Part shown: in pieces, positions 10,901 to 18,599 of the stretch
Position numbering within the stretch: position 1 is the first letter of the stretch
Layout of the letters: each line of letters begins with the position of its first letter
From: Trichomonas vaginalis G3
Taxonomy: Eukaryota > Parabasalia > Trichomonadida > Trichomonadidae
DNA length: 64,000 nt
Direction of reading: 5' to 3'
NCBI RefSeq assembly: GCF_026262505.1
Contig: NC_067204.1
Coordinates: 13,162,522 to 13,226,521 of the forward strand
Translations under genes and position numbers: made by a program
Notes under the pieces: model-generated
Databases searched by the model: none
Seen by the model: the letters and a program-made list of their open reading frames with translations, nothing else
Told to the model about the DNA's origin: nothing

Positions 10901-12292
10901 TTTTATCAATTTTTTATTTATATTTATTTATATTTATTTAGGGTTCATCTCTTACACCCATCTGACATTTCATTCAGATTTTTTTGCAAAATATGTAATA
11001 AATAGTTCTTTATCTTTTTATCAATTTTTTATTTATATTTATTTATATTTATTTAGGGTTCATCTCTTACACCCATCTGACATTTCATTCAGATTTTTTT
11101 TGCAAAATATGTAATAAATAGTTCTTTATCTTTTTATCAATTTTTTATTTATATTTATTTAGGGTTCATCTCTTACACCCATCTGACATTTCATTCAGAT
11201 TTTTTTGCAAAATATGTAATAAATAGTTCTTTATCTTTTTATCAATTTTTTATTTATATTTATTTATATTTATTTAGGGTTCATCTCTTACACCCATCTG
11301 ACATTTCATTCAGATTTTTTTTGCAAAATATGTAATAAATAGTTCTTTATCTTTTTATCAATTTTTTTATATATATTTATTTAGGGTTCATCTCTTACAC
11401 CCATCTGACATTTCATTCAGATTTTTTTTGCAAAATATGTAATAAATAGTTCTTTATCTTTTTATCAATTTTTTATTTATATTTATTTATATTTATTTAG
11501 GGTTCATCTCTTACACCCATCTGACATTTCATTCAGATTTTTTTTGCAAAATATGTAATAAATAGTTCTTTATCTTTTTATCAATTTTTTATTTATATTT
11601 ATTTATATTTATTTAGGGTTCATCTCTTACACCCATCTGACATTTCATTCAGATTTTTTTGCAAAATATGTAATAAATAGTTCTTTATCTTTTTATCAAT
11701 TTTTTATTTATATTTATTTATATTTATTTAGGGTTCATCTCTTACACCCATCTGACATTTCATTCAGATTTTTTTTGCAAAATATGTAATAAATAGTTCT
11801 TTATCTTTTTATCAATTTTTTTATTTATATTTATTTAGGGTTCATCTCTTACACCCATCTGACATTTCATTCAGATTTTTTTGCAAAATATGTAATAAAT
11901 AGTTCTTTATCTTTTTATCAATTTTTTTATTTATATTTATTTATATTTATTTAGGGTTCATCTCTTACACCCATCTGACATTTCATTCAGATTTTTTTGC
12001 AAAATATGTAATAAATAGTTCTTTATCTTTTTATCAATTTTTTATTTATATTTATTTATATTTATTTAGGGTTCATCTCTTACACCCATCTGACATTTCA
12101 TTCAGATTTTTTTGCAAAATATGTAATAAATAGTTCTTTATCTTTTTATCAATTTTTTATTTATATTTATTTAGGGTTCATCTCTTACACCCATCTGACA
12201 TTTCATTCAGATTTTTTTTGCAAAATATGTAATAAATAGTTCTTTATCTTTTTATCAATTTTTTATTTATATTTATTTATATTTATTTAGGG
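7930..12292. repeat. 115-bp satellite, array 1 (about 39 units)
   Basis: Head-to-tail units of two lengths: about 115 bp, and a short form of about 105 bp lacking one TATTTATTTA block. Each unit runs from TAATAAATAGTTCTTTATC through TTTAGGGTTCATCTC and ACACCCATCTGACATTTC to TTTTTGCAAAATATG. The first unit begins directly after the TAA of the NAP1-like gene, so that gene's 3' UTR is satellite sequence. Short and long units are mixed here, unlike the nearly uniform array at 26876-36051. The array ends at TTTAGGG, followed by a run of A. Confidence 0.95.

Positions 12293-12323
<31 letters not shown>
12293..12323. repeat. Run of 31 A at satellite/Polinton junction
   Basis: Exactly 31 A lie between the last satellite unit and the start of Polinton copy 1. 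The same arrangement with 31 A is found at 21247-21277 before copy 2. Confidence 0.9.
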
Positions 12324-12325
<2 letters not shown>

Positions 12326-12330
12326 TAGTG

Positions 12331-12361
12331 GGGCTTCCAGGCACTTCGTGCCTTCTAGCCC
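12331..12361. other. Terminal GC-rich two-storey hairpin
   Basis: Outer stem GGGCT/AGCCC, a 4x4 internal loop (TCCA, TTCT), inner stem GGCAC/GTGCC, loop TTC. The same fold recurs at 21285-21315 and 52738-52768, the latter with a compensating A-T to G-C change in the inner stem. It stands out in AT-rich surroundings. Confidence 0.75.
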
Positions 12362-12389
12362 TGAAGATGTTTAGGAGAAATGAAGTTTT

Positions 12390-12468
12390 GAGGACATACA
12401 TGACTTTGAGTTTAGATATGACAAGATAGAATATGAGAGAGGTCCTATAAACCGGAGAAAGTGTCATA
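12390..12468 (+). repeat. 79-bp duplicate of methyltransferase gene 3' end
   Basis: This noncoding stretch matches 13373-13451, inside the 3' part of the methyltransferase gene, with about four mismatches in 79. It lies in the element's left leader in the same orientation as the gene and seems to be a copied fragment rather than a gene. Confidence 0.8.
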
Positions 12469-12642
12469 TAAACATCTGTCATTTTACTCAGAATTTTACT
12501 CAGAATTCAATAAAAATATATTTTAGGGTAGAAGGGTATATCTACCCCGTTTTCTAACCTCTTTTCTACCCCATATGTCCTTACTGAAAATATGACCTTT
12601 GACCGAGTAGTTTTCATGTTTTGTCACTTTTCTGTCACTTTT
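12459..12642 (+). promoter_or_regulatory. Element leader with conserved blocks and host-type initiators
   Basis: Two blocks recur in the leader of the fourth element: AAGTGTCATATAAACATC plus TGTCA (12459-12481; also 54336-54358) and CTTTGACCGAGTAGTTTT (12597-12614; also 54303-54320), there in the opposite order. Two TCACTTTT motifs (12624-12631, 12635-12642) fit the Trichomonas initiator and lie upstream of the methyltransferase ATG at 12674. Inference: this is a promoter region read by the host machinery. Confidence 0.55.
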
Positions 12643-12673
12643 CAGGTAAAAACATTTTTATTATATATATAAA

Positions 12674-13492
12674 ATGAATTTTACAAAACCACCGTTACCC
12701 TTCTTTGGAAATAAGAGTAGATGTAAAGATATTCTATTGAGAGAACTTAAGAAACTACCGAATGGTCTAACATTTGTAGATTTGTTCGGTGGAAGTTTCT
12801 ATATATCTCATTTGTGCCATACTGTATTTCCTGACTCAAAGATTATATGCAATGACTTCGACAACTATATGAACCGTCTCAAACATATACCAGACACAAA
12901 CAAAATATTGAAAGAGTTAAAAGAAAAGATACCTATAGGTAAGATGGAACGTATACCATTAGATAAGAAAAATACTGTCAGAGAGGTTTTGAAAAAAGCA
13001 GAGTATATTGACTGGGATAGTATATCTTCTAGACTATTGTATAGTGGTTCTATAAGAGTTCATGACATTGAAACACTTATGTCAAACGTTTTATATCTTA
13101 ACTATACAAAGGTTTTCAAAGAGGACATAGAAAAATATACTGAGGGTATAGAGTTTGTGAGATGTCGTTGGACAGAGTTGTATGAAAAATATAAAGACAA
13201 GGAAAATGTTTTCTTTATAGTAGACCCGCCGTTCTATAACACATATGATTTTCAATACCAAGTAGACTGGACTTTGAGAGACTCTTTAGAAACTTTAGAC
13301 GTTTTACATAACCATCCATGCTTTTACTTTACATCCGATAAAAGTGGTTTGGAAAGTGTCATGAGATGGTTAGAGGACATACATGACTATGAGTTTAGAT
13401 ACGATAAGATAGAATATGAGAGAGGTCCTATAAACTGGAGAAAGTGTCATAACAAAGAAATTTTATTGGTAAGTAAATGTGGTTTGAAATAG
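12674..13492 (+). CDS. Dam-like DNA N6-adenine methyltransferase
   Basis: 272 residues. Motif X-like PFFGNKSRCK at residues 9-18 and motif I FVDLFGGSFYIS (about 34-45) are the S-adenosylmethionine-binding signatures. Motif IV DPPFYNTYDF (about 183-192) is the catalytic DPPY-type tetrad. The order X, I, IV is that of the alpha (Dam/EcoRV) class, which methylates adenine N6 in DNA. Adenine methylation and Maverick-related adenine methyltransferase genes have been reported in T. vaginalis. Likely roles are marking element DNA or affecting chromatin; neither is shown here. ATTTTTA lies 13 nt before the ATG, and two host-type initiators lie further upstream. The 3' end overlaps the next small gene by 16 nt. 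Confidence 0.85.
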   Translation: MNFTKPPLPFFGNKSRCKDILLRELKKLPNGLTFVDLFGGSFYISHLCHTVFPDSKIICNDFDNYMNRLKHIPDTNKILKELKEKIPIGKMERIPLDKKNTVREVLKKAEYIDWDSISSRLLYSGSIRVHDIETLMSNVLYLNYTKVFKEDIEKYTEGIEFVRCRWTELYEKYKDKENVFFIVDPPFYNTYDFQYQVDWTLRDSLETLDVLHNHPCFYFTSDKSGLESVMRWLEDIHDYEFRYDKIEYERGPINWRKCHNKEILLVSKCGLK

Positions 13493-13608
13493 GACTACTT
13501 GTTTTAGGTTTTTTCCATTGTGTCATTTACTTATTTGACGTGGCAGAAAGATATAGAGAATATGAAGATGAACCAATGCCTGCAAATGTCCAGTATATGT
13601 ACTCGTAA
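13477..13608 (+). CDS. 43-residue single-pass membrane peptide
   Basis: A short frame starting inside the end of the methyltransferase gene: MWFEIGLLVLGFFHCVIYLF, followed by a charged tail DVAERYREYEDEP. The first 20 residues form one hydrophobic membrane segment. The same small frame can be followed in copy 2. Function is unknown; small membrane proteins are common in virus-like elements. No TTTTA motif is seen at the usual distance, so it may be read from the methyltransferase transcript. Confidence 0.5.
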   Translation: MWFEIGLLVLGFFHCVIYLFDVAERYREYEDEPMPANVQYMYS

Positions 13609-13631
13609 GAGATATTTTTATCTAATATTAA

Positions 13632-13994
13632 ATGGACGCACAGAACTTAGCGAATGCACAGCAACCTGGACAACCAAACCCAGAGAATATTCCAAATGAA
13701 GTTAGAATACAAACTGCAATGGCAAACTATGGTCAAGTGCCAACAGATGTACAAATGCAAACTGCCATGTCAAATGACGCTGCGTTAGGTTTGCCACCAT
13801 GGTATGCAAATATGAGATGGAAAGAGTTTTATACAAACCCTGAAGTGGGATATAAACAACTTTATGCAGATGACGCGAACACAGGAGTTGACCCAGAATA
13901 TGTTTTCTACCAGAGGAGAAACAGAATGTATGAGCTCCAGTTAAAGAATGCTATGGAACTCAACAGGAAACGTAAGAGACTAGGCGGACATTAG
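13632..13994 (+). CDS. Small element protein, function unknown (120 aa)
   Basis: 120 residues, rich in Q/N/P at the front (NAQQPGQPNPENIPNEVR), with two tandem copies of a short motif (RIQTAMANYGQVP and QMQTAMSNDAALGLP) and a basic tail (NRKRKRLGGH). ATTTTTA lies 11 nt before the ATG. It sits between the membrane peptide and the 80-residue amphipathic protein, suggesting a virion-related role, but I recognise no family. Confidence 0.65.
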   Translation: MDAQNLANAQQPGQPNPENIPNEVRIQTAMANYGQVPTDVQMQTAMSNDAALGLPPWYANMRWKEFYTNPEVGYKQLYADDANTGVDPEYVFYQRRNRMYELQLKNAMELNRKRKRLGGH

Positions 13995-14012
13995 ATTTTT
14001 ACATATAGTAAA

Positions 14013-14255
14013 ATGGGTTTCTTCAGTAAGATAGGAAACTTCTTTCGAAATGTTGGAAGAGGTATATGGAATGGAATAAAAACCGTAGGAAGAGGAATTT
14101 GGAACGGAGTCAAAAATATTGGTAAAAGAGTAGGTCAGTTCGTTGGTATTATACCTAAAGACCCTGAACCAGAAGAACAAGCTCCTGTTATACAACAGCC
14201 TGAACCTGCACCACAGTCTAGTTGGCAACCAAATCCAACACCTCAACCGTATTAA
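14013..14255 (+). CDS. Small amphipathic protein with P/Q-rich tail (80 aa)
   Basis: 80 residues. The front 45 hold a duplicated amphipathic, basic-aromatic motif (NVGRGIWNGIK, TVGRGIWNGVK) after MGFFSKIGNFF. The rest is rich in P, E and Q. Amphipathic front ends of this kind resemble membrane-active minor virion proteins such as adenovirus pVI, but that is only an analogy. ATTTTTA lies 11 nt before the ATG. The stop is 3 nt from the stop of the convergent capsid-like gene. Confidence 0.6.
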   Translation: MGFFSKIGNFFRNVGRGIWNGIKTVGRGIWNGVKNIGKRVGQFVGIIPKDPEPEEQAPVIQQPEPAPQSSWQPNPTPQPY

Positions 14256-14258
14256 AAA

Positions 14259-15107
14259 TTATATTTTTACCGTTCGATAGTAGTTGTATATGAAACTAAG
14301 TTCTAAGTAAAACGCATGGTATAATGGAATTATTCTCTTTCTTCCATCTGTAGTAAACCATACTTGAAAGTCTGAAATACTTCCACTTGGTGGTTCATAT
14401 AGCTTTGTAGGTTTTTCGTAAAAGTCATTTGCCAAGCATAAAAAAGAGTTTTGTGCGCCAGAAAATGAAGCATGAACAATAATAGCAGCTGGGTCGAAAA
14501 CATCTTTAAATAAATATGGTTCATCTCTTGCATATCGACTGTAAATATTTGCTAAAGGAAGTTCGACTTTCTGATTTAACATTCTTTGCAAATAATACCA
14601 TGACATTGCAGTGAATTCTGTATATATTTGTTCGTCTTTCTTTGGATTGTCTTCGTAGATTTGAAATGACACTTGTGAATTTTGTTTGTCATATACAATT
14701 CTCACATAAAGTGTGCTCTCGGTATTTGCATATTCATCAGCATATTTTGCATAACATGAATTTATTTTATCTTCTATATTTTTTAACGCAGTCTGTAGAG
14801 AAGATGAAAGGTCAACTTGTATTAGCTCAATTTCTTCCCACATTTTTCGTTTCCCTTCAGATATATAATCTATATGAAACCTTACAATAAATGGAAAACT
14901 TTTATCTTCTACAGACACAAACTTCATTCTACGAAAGCCAATAGCTTTTGTGACAGATGGGTCTCTTAGCCATCTTAATGGGTAGTCAAAACGATAGCCT
15001 TCATGCTTTACGGTCTCTGTCTCAAACTTTTGACCGACATTCGTAAAAAGTTCATCTAATGGTTTAGTTGTAGCAACTCTTGAATTTTCTTTTTCTATTG
15101 AAAGCAT
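14259..15107 (-). CDS. Minor-capsid (penton) candidate, family A
   Basis: 282 residues. It aligns by eye with 44000-44881 in the third element: FDYPLRWL against YEYPRHWV near residue 45, and AIIVHASFSGAQNSFLCLAN against a similar stretch in the back third. The C-terminal pattern of alternating beta-strands (FQVWFTTDGRKRI, then AFYLELSFIY) resembles single jelly-roll penton-type proteins of Polintons. Such a protein would occupy capsid vertices. Transcribed divergently from the fibre gene across an 18-nt gap. An unrelated structural role is possible. Confidence 0.45.
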   Translation of the reverse strand: MLSIEKENSRVATTKPLDELFTNVGQKFETETVKHEGYRFDYPLRWLRDPSVTKAIGFRRMKFVSVEDKSFPFIVRFHIDYISEGKRKMWEEIELIQVDLSSSLQTALKNIEDKINSCYAKYADEYANTESTLYVRIVYDKQNSQVSFQIYEDNPKKDEQIYTEFTAMSWYYLQRMLNQKVELPLANIYSRYARDEPYLFKDVFDPAAIIVHASFSGAQNSFLCLANDFYEKPTKLYEPPSGSISDFQVWFTTDGRKRIIPLYHAFYLELSFIYNYYRTVKI

Positions 15108-15125
15108 ATTTTATCTAGAATAAAA
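15108..15125. promoter_or_regulatory. 18-bp bidirectional promoter
   Basis: ATTTTATCTAGAATAAAA separates the ATGs of the capsid-like gene (minus) and the fibre gene (plus). On each strand a TTTTA lies 12-13 nt before the ATG, so each gene's motif lies in the other's leader. Confidence 0.6.
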
Positions 15126-16415
15126 ATGTCGAAAGAAACAGCGTCTATGAGAGAAATACAACACAACCGACAACTCATTTTGCAAGCTCTAAATAAGAAC
15201 ACAACAAACTTTTCAAACTATTCTAAGATATCTGAGTCATTGAAAGAAGGAAACTTAAAACTGACGATAAACCCAATGACAGATGAGTTTCTGTTTCAAG
15301 ACAGTAAGAACCATACTGTCTGTGTAAATCCAACAAAAGGAACTTTAAACGAGAAGCCTATAAAAGAACTTCTTTTGAAAGCAGATGTTGACAACAAAGC
15401 TGACAAAGAGTATGTCATTGAAAAAGTTCAAGAAGAACATGACAGAGCAGATGCAACATATGCAACGAAAGAGGATGTTGAAAAGAAAGCAGATAAAACA
15501 TATGTTAACGATGAGTTAGCATGTGTGGCTAGTGCATTAGATAAGAAGGCAGATAAGGAATATGTGGATGAAAAAGACAATGAAATTAAAGAAAGGGTTG
15601 AATGGTACCATGAACGGACTTCAAAGATTTTAAAAACTAAAGCCGATACAGGATGGGTTTCAGGGTGTTTAGACCTTAAAGCCGACAAAGAAACTGTAGA
15701 TATGTTGACACAAACGGTTTCAAGTCATACCAGAGGTTTAATGGAAGATGGACAACAGTTGAAAGAGCTTGAGAAAGGTGTTACAGAGTTAAGGAATACA
15801 AAAGCAGACTCGACATGGATAAAAGGATATGTAGATGCAACAAAAGAACGTATTTTCGCATGGACAGAAGGAACATACCCACAAAAATATCATAGACATA
15901 GCATCTCTGACGTAAATGAACTTGAAGAAAAGTTATATAAAAAAGCAGACAAAACAGAGCTTCAAACATTAAAGACAGAAATACTTCAAACAGTATATCC
16001 TATAGGTTCTATTTATACGTCAATGAACTCTACCAGACCAGAAGTAGTACTTGGTTTTGGAACTTGGACTCAAATAGTCGACAGGTTTTTGTATTGTGCA
16101 AACTCTTCAAAGGAAACAGGTGGAAGTAAAACGATTTCAGGTGAAAATTTACCTGCACACAGTCACTACATAGATTTAAGTACATCTCAAGCAGGTTGGC
16201 ATAAGCATAGATATTGGGATTGGTCAGGAATGACAAAAGGTAAAGGATATGATGTTAAAGACAACGTTAAGTTTGCTATAAATTGTTACTGGGATGACAC
16301 TCAGGGAGAAGGAAACCATACACATTTCGTTTCAGGATATACACAAACAACGGGACAAAGTAAAGACTACATGCCACCTTACATGACAGTTTACGCATGG
16401 TATAGAATTGCTTAG
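15126..16415 (+). CDS. Trimeric fibre with phage tail-fibre-like tip
   Basis: 429 residues. After a short head comes a long shaft of repeated KADK-type coiled-coil segments (roughly residues 79-285; DKKADKEYVDEKDNE and similar). The C-terminal 140 residues match the receptor-binding end of phage tail fibres: VYPIGSIYTSMNSTRPEVV, FGTWTQIVDRFLYC, TGGSKTISGENLPAHSH, GNHTHF and the closing YMPPYMTVYAWYRI. The third element carries a related protein. The likely role is a vertex spike for attachment. Known: such domains trimerise in phages. Inferred: use on a Polinton virion. Its stop overlaps the integrase stop. Confidence 0.75.
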   Translation: MSKETASMREIQHNRQLILQALNKNTTNFSNYSKISESLKEGNLKLTINPMTDEFLFQDSKNHTVCVNPTKGTLNEKPIKELLLKADVDNKADKEYVIEKVQEEHDRADATYATKEDVEKKADKTYVNDELACVASALDKKADKEYVDEKDNEIKERVEWYHERTSKILKTKADTGWVSGCLDLKADKETVDMLTQTVSSHTRGLMEDGQQLKELEKGVTELRNTKADSTWIKGYVDATKERIFAWTEGTYPQKYHRHSISDVNELEEKLYKKADKTELQTLKTEILQTVYPIGSIYTSMNSTRPEVVLGFGTWTQIVDRFLYCANSSKETGGSKTISGENLPAHSHYIDLSTSQAGWHKHRYWDWSGMTKGKGYDVKDNVKFAINCYWDDTQGEGNHTHFVSGYTQTTGQSKDYMPPYMTVYAWYRIA

Positions 16416-17371
16416 TCGTCATTTTCAACTTCTTTAGCATATTCGTCAGGAGTTGTCTTATATTTGTTAGGAACTGTCTTTGAAAGTATACCACCTTGAA
16501 CTTTGACAAGTTTGAAACGAGGTCTGACAATAGTAGTTTTATCTTCTGCTTGCAGTCTGTACATTTTGCCATGTTTGCCTAAAACTTCATAATATTCTCT
16601 TGTATACTTTCTTCTATTTTTACGAACACGAATGCGAGTACCTGTCGAGTTCCCATTGTTGTCATAGTCAATAGTATTTTCATATGGGTCGCGTTTAGGT
16701 ATTTCTATTTTTACTTTGTCGCCTTTCTTAAGTTTGAAGCCTGGCATTCTTTCTTGTTTGTCTCTTTTGACTAAACTATTAAATATATAGTCTTTCTCTA
16801 AGTCAGGGTTGTTTTTCATTTCTTCGGGGGAGTGGTTTCCCAAACCTTTTTGTTTACGGTTATTGTAAATATTTAAAACTTGTCTCATCTTTGCCATGGA
16901 GAAGTGTCTGTACTTGTCGTCATATGACATTTCATCTACCTCACCACCTTGTGGTTGGTTTAAGTCTCTTAAGATTTTTATACAACTGTCAATGACACCA
17001 AGAGCAGAATGGTTTTGGTCGACAATGAAATATTGGTTTACATTTTTTGAACGCAGATAGTTTTTAATATCGTCTGATTTGAAAGAACTTTCACAGTCAG
17101 ATGTCAGTTTTGTTGGATGGTATTTGTCAACGAATATTGTCAAAGCAGTTTTCACATCTAAAATATTTTTGGACCATAATGGTATGGCTTCACAGTATCT
17201 TGTGTTTTGACCAACAAATATTAACCAGTATGGAGGTCCATCTGTTCTAACTCTCGGAATGTTTTCCAAGATATCCATAAACCAAGCATTTGGTGTTGAA
17301 CTAAAGATTTTTATCATGAGTGCTTTCTTTGTTGCCTTAGAAACATAGGGGTCCTTGTTTGGATTCGTCAT
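16412..17371 (-). CDS. Polinton integrase (RVE/DDE type)
   Basis: 319 residues. The RNase-H-like integrase core holds AWFMDILENIP (about residue 29), then KLTSDCESSFKSDDIKNYL (about 93) and DQNHSALGVIDSCIKILRD (about 118). It is followed by a basic, beta-rich tail (IRVRKNRRKYTREYYEVLG, KTTIVRPRFKLV) like that of retroviral-type integrases. Polinton integrases join element ends to the host chromosome. It is convergent with the fibre gene (stops interlock in TTAG, 16412-16415) and divergent from the next gene across 17 nt. It differs clearly from the integrase of the third element. Confidence 0.8.
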   Translation of the reverse strand: MTNPNKDPYVSKATKKALMIKIFSSTPNAWFMDILENIPRVRTDGPPYWLIFVGQNTRYCEAIPLWSKNILDVKTALTIFVDKYHPTKLTSDCESSFKSDDIKNYLRSKNVNQYFIVDQNHSALGVIDSCIKILRDLNQPQGGEVDEMSYDDKYRHFSMAKMRQVLNIYNNRKQKGLGNHSPEEMKNNPDLEKDYIFNSLVKRDKQERMPGFKLKKGDKVKIEIPKRDPYENTIDYDNNGNSTGTRIRVRKNRRKYTREYYEVLGKHGKMYRLQAEDKTTIVRPRFKLVKVQGGILSKTVPNKYKTTPDEYAKEVENDD

Positions 17372-17388
17372 TTTTTAACCCATAAGAA
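17372..17388. promoter_or_regulatory. 17-bp bidirectional promoter
   Basis: TTTTTAACCCATAAGAA lies between the integrase ATG (minus) and the next ATG (plus). The plus strand has TTTTTTA 11 nt before the ATG. The minus-strand match (TTTCTTA) is weaker. Confidence 0.5.
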
Positions 17389-17790
17389 ATGGGTTTATTT
17401 GGCGCATTAGCAGGAGTTGCATCCAGATTTTTACCCGCAGTTGGAACAATAGCCAGAGGTGCATTTGGAATTGGAAGGAAGATTTTGAGTACATTAGGTA
17501 TACTTAAAGAGAAAGCACAACCTATTATACAAACCGTACAGAAAGGTTGGGAGGTAGCACGAGATGCAACAAATCTTATTCCAAATCCTGAAACAAGAGG
17601 AAAAGTTCAAGGATGGATGGACAATGTAGGAAGAGAAGCAGGAAACTATTATAACAAAGCAAATGACTACTATAACCAAGCAGGACACTATATGGACCAA
17701 GGTGAAAGATTCTTTAACAGAGGATATAACCATGCACAACAGTGGGTAAACAATAACCAACCGCAACCACCTCAAACTTGGGGAATGTAA
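17389..17790 (+). CDS. Hydrophobic-front small virion-type protein (133 aa)
   Basis: 133 residues. A glycine/alanine-rich hydrophobic and amphipathic front (MGLFGALAGVASRFLPAVGT and onward to about residue 40), then a Tyr/Asn/Gln-rich tail with repeats such as NYYNKANDYYNQAGHYMDQG. The layout recalls membrane-active minor virion proteins but is not diagnostic. It is a third type of small amphipathic protein in this element. Confidence 0.6.
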   Translation: MGLFGALAGVASRFLPAVGTIARGAFGIGRKILSTLGILKEKAQPIIQTVQKGWEVARDATNLIPNPETRGKVQGWMDNVGREAGNYYNKANDYYNQAGHYMDQGERFFNRGYNHAQQWVNNNQPQPPQTWGM

Positions 17791-17809
17791 AGTTTTTTAC
17801 TGAGATGAA

Positions 17810-17965
17810 ATGAACAATACAGCATTGAGACAAATGGGTTCAAGATGGATTTGTCGACTTCCAGCAGTTACACAACCACGTGTTTGTCAAGTTCTTCCTA
17901 TACCTCAGGAAGTTTTAGACCGACTTAAAAAACCTAAACAACCAGTTGAAAACAAAACAAACTAA
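17810..17965 (+). CDS. 51-residue basic protein
   Basis: A short frame, MNNTALRQMGSRWICRLPAV to LKKPKQPVENKTN. It is preceded by TTTTTTACTGAGATGAA directly before the ATG, and the next gene (17985) has the identical leader, which argues that both are real. It has two cysteines and a basic tail. The function is unknown. Confidence 0.6.
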   Translation: MNNTALRQMGSRWICRLPAVTQPRVCQVLPIPQEVLDRLKKPKQPVENKTN

Positions 17966-17984
17966 AATTTTTTACTGAGATGAA

Positions 17985-18569
17985 ATGACCGAAGAAGTTG
18001 AAACGGTAGATTTGACACCACAAACAAAAAGTTCAGAACCATTGTCAAAACCTGTCAAAGAACTTACAGATGAAGAGAAAAATTCAATAATAGAAAGTGC
18101 CAGGTCTGGAAATACAAACCCTAACTATAAAGTCACTTTTCATAGAAATGGAACGGCTAGTATCTCAAAAAAGAAACAGACTCTCACAAATAAAATATTG
18201 AAGTCTGAAGGAGCTTTCGAGACAACAGATGGGAAGGTATTCTTCACTGACCAACAGTTCATTATAGAACATCTCATTGACTTAGAGTCAAAATATTCTA
18301 AACTTTACAACAAACACAAAAAGTTGAAAGGAAAACAAAAACAAATGGCATATGATATTTATGAAGATGTTGACGACACAACCATACCTGCAAGTGAAGT
18401 AAAGTCAGGTGAACCAAAAAGTGACGAAAAACCGATAGAAGAAGGTGAGCCAAAAACTGAAGATAAACCAAAACCAAAGGTTAGTTTCCAAACTAAACCA
18501 AGTCAACCTTCATTAGCTGGTATGGGTTGGCGTCAAAGACTTATGGCAGCAGGCGGTTATGTAAAGTAA
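17985..18569 (+). CDS. Coiled-coil, charged element protein (194 aa)
   Basis: 194 residues. A charged front with a short structured middle (NYKVTFHRNGTASISKKKQT, then a helix near HLIDLESKYSKLYNKHKK), followed by a long disordered E/K/P-rich region and a conserved-looking tail GMGWRQRLMAAGGYVK. It shares its leader with the 51-residue gene. I recognise no family. It lies immediately upstream of the polymerase gene. Confidence 0.6.
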   Translation: MTEEVETVDLTPQTKSSEPLSKPVKELTDEEKNSIIESARSGNTNPNYKVTFHRNGTASISKKKQTLTNKILKSEGAFETTDGKVFFTDQQFIIEHLIDLESKYSKLYNKHKKLKGKQKQMAYDIYEDVDDTTIPASEVKSGEPKSDEKPIEEGEPKTEDKPKPKVSFQTKPSQPSLAGMGWRQRLMAAGGYVK

Positions 18570-18599
18570 AGAAAAAAATATTTTTTTATTTTTATAGAA

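Noticed and set aside
7930-12292. CRISPR-like array of repeats
   Set aside because: Whole units repeat without unique spacers, and the genome is eukaryotic.
12293-12323. Run of 31 A as a retrotransposon tail
   Set aside because: No reverse transcriptase element adjoins it, and it lies at the start of a Polinton.
12273-12482. 69-codon minus-strand frame at the satellite/Polinton junction
   Set aside because: It begins in the copied methyltransferase fragment and ends in the A run (read as Phe), so it is a chance frame.
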